From Linepithema humile (taxonomy: Eukaryota > Arthropoda > Insecta > Hymenoptera > Formicidae), in NCBI RefSeq assembly GCF_040581485.1, contig NC_090130.1, positions 26,637,418 to 26,701,417 on the forward strand: 64,000 nucleotides of DNA. Reading direction: 5' to 3'. This document shows, piece after piece, positions 45,732 to 59,267 of this stretch (positions are counted from its first letter, which is position 1; every line of letters starts with the position of its first letter). Both the position numbers and the translations under genes were made by a program. The notes beneath the pieces are model-generated. The model was not told the origin of the DNA. It ran no database searches and saw nothing but the letters and a program-made list of their open reading frames with translations.

Positions 45732-48290
45732 ATGCTTCTTATATTGAAATTCATATTAATAATTTTATTAAATGAAACAAACGCATATATCATGCAAAAA
45801 AGCGAAATAATATTAATGCCATGGAACCTCACAGGCAGCAATGAGGTAAGTTCGTCATGTGCTTTACTTCTTGCTCAACATTCAAAGTGTTATTTGAGAA
45901 TTGTCAAGTTTTCTTCTTAATTGTCAATCAATTTGCAGATACCATTAACCTTGATTGAAAGTTTTCGGAAAATTAATACAACTAAATCTACGTAAAAATG
46001 ACCAAATTGTATCGCCCGCGTTTGAAGTATGGAAAGATAATGCAAAAGGTATCACAGAAAAAATGTCGCAATTAAAAGCATTGGATTCTTGCTTCTATTT
46101 TCACGAGGATTACGTCAGCTCTGCAGCCATCAACTTTTGTCACGAAAATGGATTGGTCAGTAGTATGATATAAAAAACAACTGTTTAAGAAATGTCTTGT
46201 TTATTTCGATCTTTATTTCTCTTTAATTTATATATAAACATTACACGTAAAAATCCAAATACATGTTTTTTAAAGTAGGAAGGACTCATTTTTGTAGAAA
46301 ACAATACATTTGAGATTCGGCCTTTGCGGAGCGAATTTGCTCCATTGTCCTTGATTGACGACTTTTGCATTAAAGAAGAAATTAATCTTTCATTTGGCAA
46401 ACCTCATCTTATTAAAACATCGGTACAATATTTTGATGATTCAAATCTGTATTTTTTGAACAATTTAACACGAAAACGACGTGACGTTCGAAATACAGAA
46501 CAAAAATTAACCATAGAACTTGCCGTTTTTTTCGACGAAGCAGCATATCGCACATTCATGCCTCTTCTGGACAACGATAAGGAAAAGATACGCTGTATGA
46601 TATTAGCGTATGTGAATCGTATCCAGGCTGCGTTCCATCATCCCAGTTTGGGTGTCACTATTGATATTTCACTAGTACATTTAGACATTATGGAAAACCA
46701 GCCGTCACAATTGCCAGTTGTCGATTTAGATTACTTGGATCTGCTTCGTTCATTTTGCAAGTACGCACAAACTCTAAATTCCTCGGACAAAGATTTGCAT
46801 CACTGGGACTTTGGCATTTACCTAACCGGAATAGATCTTTTTAAGTATGAAAACATAAAAACTTTGTTAACATTTATAAAACGTGTGAAGAATTATGACA
46901 CAAAAGGAGCAGCCGCCGAAGGTACATGCATAAAAATTGGATCATGCGCAATAGCGGAATTTCGTGCTACATCTGAAATCATATCATTGGGTTTAAGATC
47001 ATCTCTCATTGCTACTCATGAGATCGGTCATCTGTAAGTTTATATATACTCGTTTTACTTGTATAATTTAAGTAAAATTTGATTTTGTATTAGAAATTAG
47101 TTAATCGTACAGTATAAAGTAAAGACTTAAAGAAATTTTTCCAAAAGTTTGATTTTCTAATTGTTAAGTATGATAATTATAAATAAATTAAAAAATATAT
47201 GAAAATATTTTAATTAGATAATATAAAGTAAAACACCTTTTAAAGATTTAATTTTGTTATTCAATTTAAGTTTAGGATTGACACATGATATAGATTTAAA
47301 ACCAGGAAGCAAATACAAATACGTCATGTCAGAGTATCATAGGAACGAAATCCTTATAGCATGGTCTGAGAGAAGTCGTAACGAAATAAAAAAACTCTGG
47401 GAAAGAAAAGAATGTTTTCGAAGCTATAAGAAACCCAAAAATCTCAGTGACGCATATTTATTCGATAGTTCTATTCGTTACAGTATACCCGGAAGAGAAG
47501 CGACTGCCAAAGCACAATGTGAAGTATATTTACGCGACAAGAATGCGAACGTAGTCACGTTACATGATATATGTGAAACTTTACAATGCGAAGTCCCTCA
47601 CACGAATACGTATTATTTCACGGGACCCGCGCTGGCTGGTATGTTTTTTTATTTTCACTAGATACTGTAGTTTTATATTTAACGACTTCATTTTTAGGAA
47701 CTTATTGCGCATTCGGCATGGAATGTCGCGGCGAAAAATGCGTCCCCGTTATCGAGCCGCCATACAATTTCAAGGAATGTGAAAATGACAACTGGAGTGA
47801 ATGGAAGGAAGACTCCTGTAAAAACTCCTATTGCTTGGAAAAATCCAAAGGCGTACGAGACAAACGACGTTTTTGCAAACACCAGAATCGCAGAACAGCA
47901 AATTGCATTGGACCATATTACGACGTGGTTTTGTGCGATGCTTCTTCACTATGTAGTGGAAAACGCAAGACGGTTGCCGAATTTGCTGCCACCAAATGCG
48001 ACGAATTCAGCCGTATCATGTCTGAACTGGAACTGAAACGGGGTTGGCAGCTATCTCATGCAGTGAATAAACCGTGGATAGCCTGTACTATATATTGTGC
48101 ACGAAAGAACTTTTCTACATATTTTACGCTTCGCAAGGAATTGCTCAACTTTGGTATCGATCCATATTTTCCCGATGGAACGTGGTGTTACAAAGAAGGT
48201 GACCAGGATTATTATTGCCGCTTTCATCATTGTCTGCCTGAAAACTACTCATTGGAAAAAAATTGGGGGAAACATTATCTACGTGTGTAA
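45732..48290 (+). pseudogene. MP1: ADAMTS-like secreted metalloprotease with a frameshift
   Basis: Exons 45732-45845, 45939-46155, 46279-47033, 47271-47638, 47698-48290. Exon 1 encodes a signal peptide. In exon 2 a 4-bp insertion (a TTGA-type duplication at about 45,951-45,958) shifts the frame and gives a stop at 45,993. The four sister genes lack it, and no other acceptor nearby restores the phase. Exons 3-5 are fully open and keep a furin site (RKRR), the zinc signature HEIGHLLGLTHD and Met-turn split over the exon 3/4 junction, and the TSP1/Cys-rich tail. Exon 3 is 12 bases shorter than in MP2-MP4. As read, the protein ends in the prodomain. Recent inactivation, a polymorphism or a sequence error are the options. 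A polyadenylation signal lies at 48,414. Confidence 0.75.
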
Positions 48291-49371
48291 ATGAATATTC
48301 AGAAAAACAGAAATTGCAAAACATGCTTAAGTCAATTTAGAAGTTTTCCAATTTGTTTTGTACCTCACATTAACCATTAATCTTTTGCGAACAAAAATAA
48401 TTTAGTCTTTTTTAATAAAATATATTCAGAAAAAATTAAGTATATGTAAGAGAGTTTGATTGAGTTTTATGATAGAAAAATTAATTAAATTATTTTGTTA
48501 TACTGGACAAACGAGAGCGTGCTACTTGCAGAACTTATTTTTTCGTATGACTTAGAAATAAATATTGTAATTATAAAACTGAAATAATGTTTTACTATCA
48601 CTATTGTTTTTTGACGTCCTAAGCCGTTTTCTCTTTTTCTTCTTATTTAAATTTTATAGATTTCGGTGAATAAAAAGCTGTATTTTTACCAATTTATGAT
48701 TGCGACATGTTTTCAGCTCGACTCACAATAATTATATAACGTTGTATATGTGTCCGCATTTCTTTTATTCTACCTTTAATGTGAGAACAATAATTTTGTG
48801 TATTTTTGTTTCTATGATTTGTAACAGTCGTTAAAATAATTATGATAAATCGTAAATTTTGAGTTGTATTTTAATCAATTGTATTTTGTTTTTAAATGTT
48901 GTTTTATATTTGAACACGCGCAGATAGATAGTGCGCACAACTGAATGTTTTAATTATCCTTAAAAAATTAAACTCTTATCAATAGAAACTTGACATTTGC
49001 AAATAAATAAAATGCATATGTATAATATCAAACATTGTATATAGAATGTTGCATTTTTTTAAATTCCACCGTTACGATTTACCTGTTATCGCAAGTATCA
49101 CATTTTAAACATATGATACAGAATCGAAAGAAATATACACACACACATATGTAAGCATAGAGAGCATATACAATACAATATCACATAATATTTACATACT
49201 CAGATTACAGTACGTGTTTCATACGCGATAATCTAAAGTGTAACAAATGTTAGAAACTTATAACATATGGTATAGTTAATAATTTTCAATACATAAAAGT
49301 AGTCTAAAAAAATTCATTCAAATATTTATAATCAAATTTTTATAATATTTATAATCAAAAGCAAATAGAAC
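48291..49371. other. Spacer between MP1 and MP2
   Basis: 3' UTR followed by the repeated upstream flank. It is close in sequence to 51,938-53,043 and 55,604-56,700. No gene. The short CA/TA tract near 49,135 is present in each copy. Confidence 0.55.
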
Positions 49372-51937
49372 ATGCTACTGGTATTGGAGTTTATATTAAT
49401 AATTATATTAAATAAAACAAACGCATACATCACGCAAGATAGTGAAATAATATTGCTGCCGGCATGGAACCCGACAGACGCGGAGGAGGTACGCTTGTTC
49501 TACTGTAAATTTCACTTCTTGCTTAACACTGAAAGTGATATTTAAGTATTCTCAAGTTTTTTTTAATTGCCATTCAATTTGCAGATACCATTAACTTTGA
49601 AAGTTTTCGGAAAATTGATTCAGCTAAATCTACGTAAAAACGACAAATTTGTATCGTCCATGTTTGAAAAATGGAAATATAATGCAAAAAGTATCACAAA
49701 AATTTCGCAGTTAAAAGCATTGGATTCTTGCTTCTATATTCACGAAGATCATGTCAGTTCTGCTGCCATCAACTTTTGTCACGAAAATGGATTGGTCAGT
49801 AGTATTAACAACTGATTGGAAAATGTTTTGCTTCAAATTTCAATCTTTATTTCTCTTTGCTTTATATACAAGTGTGACTCGTAAAAAACAAATATATGTT
49901 TTTCAAAGTAGAAAGGATTCATTTTTGTGGAAAACGATACTGTGGAGATTCGGCCTTTACGGAGCGAGTTTTCGCCTTTGTGCTTAATTGACGACTCTTC
50001 CGTCAAAAAAGAAATTAATCTTTCATTTGGCAAACCTCATCTTATTAAAACATCAGTACAATATTTAGATGATTCAAATTTGTATTTTTTGAACAATTTA
50101 ACACGAAAACGACGTAACGTTCAAAATACGGAAAAAAAATTAACTATAGAACTTGCCGTTTTTTTCGACGAAGCAGCATATCGCACGTTCATGCCTCTTC
50201 TGGACAACGATAAAGAAAAGATACGCTGTATGATATTAGCGTATGTGAATCGTATCCAGGCTGCATTCCATCATCCCAGTTTGGGTGTCACTATAGATAT
50301 TTCACTGGTACATTTAGACATTATGGAAAACCAGCCGTCACAATTGCCAGTTGTCGATTTAGATTATTTGGATCTGCTTCATTCATTTTGCAATTACGCA
50401 TATATTCGAAATTACCCGGACGAACATTCGCATCACTGGGACTTTAGCATTTATCTAACCGGAATAGATCTTTATAAGTATGAAAATGTAAAAACTTTGC
50501 CGACATTTAGACATGCCATTATAAAACGTGTGAAAAATTATGATGTAAAAGGAGTAGCCTTCGAAGATGCATGCGAAGGAATTGGATCATGCGCGGTAGC
50601 GGAATTCCGTGCTACATCTGAAATCATATCAATGGGTTTAAGATCATCTTTTCTTGCTACTCATGAGATCGGTCATCTGTAAGTTTATATATACTAATTT
50701 TATATATATAATTAAAGTAAAAATTTGATTTTTTAGTAAAAATTAATTAATCGTACAGTATAAAGGAAAGAACTAAAGAAATTTATCCCAAAAATTCGAT
50801 TTTTTAATTGTTAAGTACGTTAATCATAAATAAACTTAAAAATTTATGTAAATATTTTATTTAGATAATACAAAGTTAAACACATTTTCAAGATTTAGGT
50901 TTATTATTTAATTCAAGTTTAGGATTGGACCACGATACGGATTCAAAACAAAAAAGCGGATACAAATACGTCATGTATAAATACTATAAGAATGAAAACC
51001 ATATGGCATGGTCTGAAAAAAGTCGTAACGAAATAAAAGGACTTTGGGAAAGAAAAGAATGTCTTCAAAACTATAAGAAACCCAAAAGCCTCAGTGACGC
51101 ATATTTATTCGATAGTTTTATTCGTTACGATTTACCCGGAAGAGAAGCGACTGCCAAAGCACAATGTGAAGTATATTTACGCGACAAGAATGCGAACGTA
51201 GTCACGTTACATGATATATGTGAAACTTTACAATGCGAAGTCCCTCACACGAATGCGTATTATTTCACGGGACCCGCGCTGCCTGGTAAGTTTTGTTATT
51301 TTTACTTGATACTGTAGTTTTATATTTAACGACTTCATTTTTAGGAACTTATTGCGCACTCGGCATGGAATGTCGCGACGAAGAATGCGTCCCCGTTATC
51401 GAGCCGCCATACAATTTCAGGGATTGTGAAGATGACAACTGGAGTGAATGGAAGGAAGACTCCTGTAAAAACTCCTATTGCTTGGAAAAATCCAAAGGCG
51501 TACGAGAAAAACGACGTTTTTGCAAACATCAGAATGACACAACAGCAAATTGCATTGGACCATATTACGACGTGGTTTTGTGCGATGCTTCTTCACTATG
51601 TAGTGGAAAACGCAAGACGGTTGCCGAATTTGCTGTTACAAAATGCGCCAAATTTACAGATATCATGTCTGAACTGGAACTGAAACGGGGTTGGCAGCTA
51701 TCTCATGCAGTAAATAAACCGTGGATAGCCTGTACTATATATTGTGCACGAAAGAACTTTTTTACATATTTTACGCCTCGCAAAGAATTGCTCAACTTTG
51801 GTATCGATCCATATTTTCCCGATGGAACGTGGTGTTACAAAGAAGGTGACCAGGATTATTATTGCCGCTTTCATCATTGTCTGCCTGAAAACTACTCATT
51901 GGTAGAAAATTGGGGGAAACATTATCTACGTGTGTAA
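49372..51937 (+). CDS. MP2: secreted ADAMTS-like zinc metalloprotease, apparently intact
   Basis: Exons 49372-49488, 49585-49794, 49912-50678, 50918-51285, 51345-51937; 684 aa. Order: signal peptide (1-18); M12B-type prodomain with SSAAINFCHENG; furin site RKRR (174-177); reprolysin-type catalytic domain with HEIGHLLGLDHD (360-371, three zinc His plus the base Glu) and Met-turn YVM (about 384); ADAMTS Cys-rich segment around GPALPGTYC; TSP1-like repeat starting NWSEW (about 519) with RRFCKHQ; and a final Cys-rich module to 684. The ADAMTS spacer and extra TSP1 repeats are missing. It should be a secreted, furin-activated protease. Related short forms occur in insect venoms and body fluids, but the role here is unknown. 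Confidence 0.9.
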
Positions 51938-53043
51938 ATGAATATCCAGAAAAACAGAAATTGCAAAACATGCTTAAGTCAATTTAGAAGTTTTCCAATT
52001 TGTTTTGTACCTCACATTAACCATTAATTTTTTGCGGACAAAAATAATTTAGTCTTTTTTAATAAAATATTTTCAGAAAAAATTAAGTATATGTAAGAGA
52101 GTTTGATTGAGTTTTATGATAAAAAAATTAATTAAATTATTTTGTTATACTGGACAAACGAGAGCGTGCTACTTGCGGAACTTATTTTTTTTATGACATA
52201 AAAATAAATATTGTAATTATAAAACTGAAATAATGTTTTACTATCACTATTGTTTTTTGACGTCCTAAGCCGTTTTCTGTTTCTTTTCTTATTTTGATTT
52301 TATAGATTCGTAGAATAAAAAGCTGTATCTTTACAAATTTATGATTGCGATATGTTTTCAGCTTGACTCACAATAATTATGTACCGTTGAATATATGTCC
52401 GCATTTCTTTTATTCTATCTTTACTGTGAGGACAATAATTTTGTGTATTTTTATTTCTATGATTTGTAACAGTCTTTGAAATAAATATAATAAATCGTAA
52501 ATTTTGAATTGTATTTTAATCAGTTGTATTTTGTCTTTAAATGTTGTTTAATATTTGAACACGCGCAAATACATAGTGTGCACACCTAAATGTTCTAATT
52601 ATTCTTAAAAAATTAAACACTTATGAATAAAAACCTCACATTTGGAAATAAATAAAGTGCATATGTATAATATTAAACATTCTATATAGAATGTTGCATT
52701 TTTTTAAATTCCACCATTATTGCAAGTATCACATTTTAAACATATGATACAGAATCAAAAGAAATATATACACACACACATATGTAAGCATAGAAAACAT
52801 ATACAATACATTGTTACATGATATTTGCAAACTCAGATTACAGTACGTGTTTCATACGCGATGATCTAAGGTGTAATAAATGTTAGAGACTTATAACATA
52901 TGGTAAAATATTATAATGAAAATTAATAATATAAATTAATAAAGTTAAAAAATTAATTTAATTCATAAAAGAAATCTAAGAAAATTTATTCAAATATTTA
53001 TAATCAAATATTTATAATATTTATAATCGAAAGCAAATAGAAC
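51938..53043. other. Spacer between MP2 and MP3
   Basis: 3' UTR (AATAAA at 52,061) and the repeated upstream flank. A small AT-rich insertion near 52,910-52,965 is shared with the MP4 flank only, which links MP3 and MP4 upstream regions. No gene. Confidence 0.55.
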
Positions 53044-55603
53044 ATGTTACTAGTATTGGAGTTTATATTAATAATTATATTAAATATAACAAACGCATAC
53101 ATCACGCAAGATAGTGAAATAATATTGCTGCCGGCATGGAACCCGACAAACGCTGAGGAGGTACGCTTGTTTTACTGTAAATTACACTTTTCGCTTAACG
53201 CTAAAAACGATATTTAAGTATTCTCAAGTTTTTTTTAAATGCCATTTAATTTGCAGATATCATTAACTCTTAAAGCTTTCGGAAAATTGATTCAGCTAAA
53301 TTTGCGTAAAAACGAAAAAATTGTATCGTCCACGTTTGAAGAATGGAAATATAATGCAAAGGGCATCAAAAAAATTTCGCAGTTAAAAGCATTGGATTCT
53401 TGCTTCTATATTCACGAGGATCATGTCAGTTCTGCTGCCATCAACTTTTGTCACGAAAATGGATTGGTCAGTAGTATTAACAACTGATTGGAAAATGTTT
53501 TGTTTCAAATTTCAATCTTTATTTCTTTTTGCTTTATATACAAGCGTTACACGTAAAAGACAAATATATGCTTTTCAAAGTAGGAAGGACTCATTTTTGT
53601 GGAAAACGATACATTGGAAATTCGGCCTTTACGGAGCGAGTTTTCGCCTTCGTATTTAATTGACGACTTTTCCGTTAAAAAAAAGATTAATCTTTCATTT
53701 GGCAAACCTCATCTTATTAAAACATCAGTACAATATTTAGATGATTCAAATCTGTATTTTTTGAACAATTTAACACGAAAACGACGTGACGTTCAAAATA
53801 CGGAACAAAAGTTAACCATAGAACTTGCCGTTTTTTTTGACGAAGCAGCATATCGCACATTCATGCCTCTTCTGGACAACGATAAGGAAAAGATACGCTG
53901 TATGATATTAGCGCATGTAAATCGTATCCAAGCTGCGTTTCATCATCCCAGTTTGGGTGTCACTGTTGATATTTCACTGGTACATTTAGACATTATGGAA
54001 AACCAGCCGTCACAATTGCCAGTTGTCGATTTAGATTATTTGGAGCTGCTTAATTCATTTTGCAAGTACGCATATATTCAAAATTTTCCGGACAAACATT
54101 CGCATCACTGGGACTTTAGCATTTATCTAACCGGAATAGATCTTTTTGAGTATGAAAACGTAAAAACTTTGCCGACATTTGGACATGCCATTATAAAACG
54201 TGTAAAAAAGTATGACATAAAAGGAGCAGCTTACGAAGATGCATGCTATGGATTTGGATCATGCGCAATAGCGGAATTTCGTGCTACATCTGAAATCATA
54301 TCATTGGGTTTAAGATCATCTTTCATTGCTACTCATGAGATCGGTCATCTGTAAGTTTATATATTCCAGTTTTATTTGTATAATTTAAGTAAAAATTTGA
54401 TTTTGTATTAGAATTTAGTTAATCGTACAGTATAAAAAAAGACTTAAAAAAATTTTTCCCAAAAATTTGATTTTTAATTGTTAAGTACGTTAATTATGAA
54501 TAAATAAAATAATATAAATTTATTTTAATTAGATAAAACAAAGCAAAACACATTTTAAAGATTTAATTTGTTATTTAATTCAAGTTTAAGATTGCCACAT
54601 GATATAAATTCAAAACCAGGAAACAAATACAAATACGTCATGTCAGAGTATTATAAAATAGAAATCCCTATAGCATGGTCTGAGAGAAGTCGTAACGAAA
54701 TAAAAAAAGTCTGGGCAAGAAGAAAATGTCTTCGAGACCATACAAAACCCAAAAACCTTAGTGACGCATATTTATTCGATAGTTTTATACGTTACGATTT
54801 ACCCGGAAGAGAATGGACTGCCAAAACACAATGTGAAGTATATTTGCGCGACAAAAATGCGAACGTGGTCACGTTATATGATATATGTGAAACTTTACAA
54901 TGTGAAGTCCCTTACACAAATACGTATTATTTCACGGGACCCGCGCTGGCTGGTAAGTTTTTTATTCCGACTAGATATTGTGGCTTATAATTCATCGACT
55001 TCATTTTTAGGAACTCATTGCGCACTCGGCATGGAATGTCGTGATCGAAAATGCGTACCCGTTATCGAACCGCCATACATTTTAAAGTATTGTGAAGACG
55101 ATAACTGGAGTGAATGGAAGGAAGACTCCTGTACAAAGAACTGTTGTTTGAAAGGATCCAAAGGCGTACGAGACAAACGACGTTTTTGCAAACATCAGAA
55201 TGACACAACAGCGAATTGCATTGGACCATATTACGACGTGGTTTTGTGCGATGCTTCTTCACTATGTAGTGGAAAACGCAAGACGGTTGCCGAATTTGCT
55301 GCCATCAAATGCGACGAATTCAGCCGTATCATGTTTGAACTGGAATTGAAACCGGGGTGGCAGGCTCCTCATGAAGTGGATAAACCGTGGATAGCCTGTA
55401 CAATTCATTGTGCACAAAAGAACTTTTCTTCTTATTTCGCGCTTCGCAAAGAATTGCTCAACTTTGGTATTGATCCATATTTTCCCGATGGAACGTGGTG
55501 TCACAAAGAAGGTGACCAAAATTATTATTGCCGCTTTCATCACTGTCTGCCTGAAAATTACTCATTGGAAAAAAATTGGGGAAGACATTATCTACGTGTG
55601 TAA
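53044..55603 (+). CDS. MP3: ADAMTS-like metalloprotease with altered zinc signature
   Basis: Exons 53044-53160, 53257-53466, 53584-54350, 54585-54952, 55011-55603; 684 aa, open throughout. The domain plan and furin site (RKRR) are as in MP2. The zinc motif reads HEIGHLLRLPHD: all three His and the Glu remain, but the Gly that is near-invariant in metzincins (the turn before the third His) is Arg, followed by Pro in place of Asp/Thr. In the family this Gly allows the tight turn, so zinc geometry may be impaired. The rest of the frame shows no decay, so a non-enzymatic role is possible. Exon 5 also differs locally near the TSP1 start (TKNCC for KNSYC). Confidence 0.88.
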
Positions 55604-56700
55604 ATGAATATCCAGAAAAACAAGAACTGCAAAACGCGCTTAAGTCAATTTAGAAGTTTTCCAATTTGTTTTGTACCTCACATTAACCATTAATCTTTTG
55701 CGAACAAAAATAATTTAGTCTTTTTTAATAAAATATATTCAGAAAAAATTGAGTATATGTAATAAAGTTTGATTGAGTTTTATGATAAAAAAATTAATTA
55801 AATTATTTTGTTATGCTGGACAAACGAGAGCGTGCTACTTGCAGAACTTATTTTTTTTTTGACATAGAAATAAATATTGTAATTATAAAACTGAAATAAT
55901 GTTTTACTATAACTATTGTTTTTTGACGTTTTAAGCCGTTTTTTGTATTTTTTCTTATTTTGATTTCGTAGAATAAAAAGCTGTATCTTTACAAATTTAT
56001 GATTGCGATATGTTTTCAGCTTGACTCACAATAATTATGTACCGTTGTATATGTGTCCGTATTTCTTTTATTCTATTTTTAATGTGAGGACAATAATTTT
56101 GTGTATTCTTATTTTTATGATTTGTAACAGTCTTTAAAATAAATATAATGAATCGTAAATTTTGAATTGTATTTTATTCAGTTGTATTTTGTCTTTAAAT
56201 GTTGTTTTATATTTGAACACGCGCAAACAGATAGTGTGCACACCTGAATGTTTTAATTATTCTTAAAAAATTAAACTTTTATAAATAGAAACTTGACATT
56301 TGCAAATAAATAAAATACATATGTATAATATCAAACATTCTATATAGAATGTTGCATTTTTTTAAATTCCACCGTTACGATTTACCCGTTATCGCAAGTA
56401 TCACATTTTAAACATATGATACAGAATCGAAAGAAATATACACACACATATATGTAAGCATAGAGAGCATATACAATACATTGTCACATGATATTTGCAA
56501 ACTCAGATTACAGTACGTGTTTCATACGCGATGATCTAAGGTGTAATAAATGTTAGAGACTTATAACATATGGTAAAAAATTAATAATAAAAATTAATAA
56601 TATAAATTAATAAAGTTAAAAAATTAATTTAATTCATAAAAGAAATCTAAGAAAATTTATTCAAATATTTATAATATTTATAATCGAAAGCAAATAGAAC
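55604..56700. other. Spacer between MP3 and MP4
   Basis: 3' UTR (AATAAA at 55,727) and the repeated upstream flank, with the same AT-rich insertion as before MP3. No gene. Confidence 0.55.
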
Positions 56701-59267
56701 ATGTTACTGGTATTGGAGTTTATATTAATAATTATATTAAATAAAACAAACGCATACATCACGCAAGATAGTGAAATAATATTGCTGCCGGCATGGAACC
56801 CGACAAACGATGAGGAGGTACGCTTGTTTTACTGTAAATTACACTTTTTGCTTAACGCTGAAAACGATATTTTAGTATTCTCAAGTTTTTTTTAAATGCC
56901 ATTTAATTTGCAGATACCATTAACTCTTAAAGCTTTCGGAAAATTGATTCAGCTAAATTTGCGTAAAAACGACAAAATTGTATCGCCCACGTTTGAAGAA
57001 TGGAAATATAATGCAAAGGGCATCACAAAATTTTCGCAGTTAAAAGCATTGGATTCTTGCTTTTACATTCACGAGGATCATGTCAGTTTTGCTGCCATCA
57101 ACTTTTGTCACGAAAATGGATTGGTCAGTAGTATTAACAACTGATTGGAAAATGTTTTGCTTCAAATTTCAATCTTTATTTCTATTTGCTTTATATACAA
57201 GCGTTACACGTAAAAGACAAATATATGCATTTCAAAGTAGGAAGGACTCATTTTTGTGGAAAACGATACATTGGAGATTCGGCCTTTACGGAGCGAGTTT
57301 TCGTCTTCGTATTTAATTGACGACTTTTCCGTTAAAAAAGAGATTAATCTTTCATTTGGCAAACCTCATGTTATTAAAACATCAGTACAATATTTAGATA
57401 ATTCAAATCTGTATTTTTTGAACAATTTAACACGAAAACGACGTGACGTTCAAAATACGGAACAAAAATTAACCATAGAACTTGCCGTTTTCTTCGACGA
57501 AGCAGCATATCGCACATTCATGCCTCTTCTGGACAACGATATGGAAAAGATACGCTGTATGATATTAGCGTATGTGAATCGTATCCAAGCTGCATTCCAT
57601 CATCCCAGTTTGGGTGTCACTATTGATATTTCACTGGTACATTTAGACATTATGGAAAACCAGCCGCCACAATTGCCAGTTGTCGATTTAGATTATGTGG
57701 AACTGCTTAATTCATTTTGCAAGTACGCATATATTCAAAATTTCCCGGACGAACATTCGCATCACTGGGACTTTAGCATTTATCTAACCGGAATAGATCT
57801 TTATAAGTATGAAGATGTAAAAATTTCGCCGACATTGAGACATCCCATTATAAAACGTGTGAAGAATTATGACTTAAAAGGAGGAGCCTTCGAAAGTGCA
57901 TGCAAAAAATTTGGATCATGCGCAATAGCGGAATTTCGTGCTACATCTGAAATCATATCATTGGGTTTAAGATCATCTTCTCTTGCTGCTCATGAGATCG
58001 GTCATCTGTAAGTATATATATACTCGTTTTATTTGTATAATTTAAGTAAAATTTGATTTTGTATTAAAAATTAGTAAATCGTACAGTATAAAGTAAAGAC
58101 TTAAAAAAATTTCTCTCAAAAATTCGATTATTTAACTGTTAAGTACGTTAATCATTAATAAACTTAAAAATATATGTAAATATTTTATTTAGATAATACA
58201 AAGTTAAACACATTTTCAAGATTTAGGTTTATTATTTAATTTAAGTTTAGGGTTGGACCATGACACGGATTCAAAACAAAAAAGCGGACACAAATACGTC
58301 ATGTCTAAATTCCATAGTAATGAAAACCATGTGGCATGGTCTGAGAAAAGTCGTAACAAAATAAAAGGACTTTGGGAAAGAAAAGAATGTCTTCAAAACT
58401 ATAAGAAATCCAAAAGCCTCAGTGACGCATATTTATTCGATAGTTTTATTCGTTACGATTTACCCGGAAGAGAAGCGACTGCCAAAGCACAATGTGAAGT
58501 ATATTTACGCGACAAGAATGCGAACGTAGTCACGTTACATGATATATGTGAAACTTTACAATGCGAAGTCCCTCACACAAATGCGTATTATTTCACGGGA
58601 CCCGCGCTGCCTGGTAAGTTTTTTGTTATTTTTACTTGATACTGTAGTTTTATATTTAACGACTTCATTTTTAGGAACTTATTGCGCACTCGGCATGGAA
58701 TGTCGCGACGAAGAATGCGTCCCCGTTATCGAGCCGCCATACAATTTCAGGGATTGTGAAGATGACAACTGGAGTGAATGGAAGGAAGACGCCTGTAAAA
58801 ACTCCTATTGCTTGGAAGGATCCAAAGGCGTACGAGACAAACGACGTTTTTGCAAACATCAGAATGACACAACAGCGAATTGCATTGGACCATATTACGA
58901 CGTGGTTTTGTGCGATGCTTCTTCACTATGTAGTGGAAAACGCAAGACGGTTGCCGAATTTGCTGCCACCAAATGCGACGAATTCAGCCGTATCATGTCT
59001 GAACTGGAACTGAAACGGGGTTGGCAGCTATCTCATGCAGTGAATAAACCGTGGATAGCCTGTACTATATATTGTGCGCAAAAGAACTTTTCTACATATT
59101 TTGCGTTTCGCAAGGAATTGCTCAACTTTGGTATCGATCCATATTTTCCCGATGGAACGTTGTGTCACATAGAAGGTGACCAGGATTATTATTGCCGCTT
59201 TCATCATTGTCTGCCTGAAAACTACTCATTGGAAGAAAATTGGGGGAAACATTATCTACGTGTGTAA
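56701..59267 (+). CDS. MP4: secreted ADAMTS-like zinc metalloprotease, apparently intact
   Basis: Exons 56701-56817, 56914-57123, 57241-58007, 58246-58613, 58675-59267; 684 aa. Signal peptide, prodomain, RKRR furin site, HEIGHLLGLDHD zinc signature with Met-turn YVM, TSP1-like and Cys-rich tail are all present. Upstream flank and exons 1-2 resemble MP3, while exons 4-5 resemble MP2 almost exactly, so the gene looks like a mosaic. Differences from the others concentrate in the loop before the zinc helix (around residues 310-340). Its 3' flank changes character about 40 bases after the stop and follows MP5-type flanks. Confidence 0.9.

Noticed and set aside
47694..47882. Minus-strand frames repeated in each metalloprotease gene
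   Set aside because: They are antisense shadows of exon 5 and are conserved only because that exon is.
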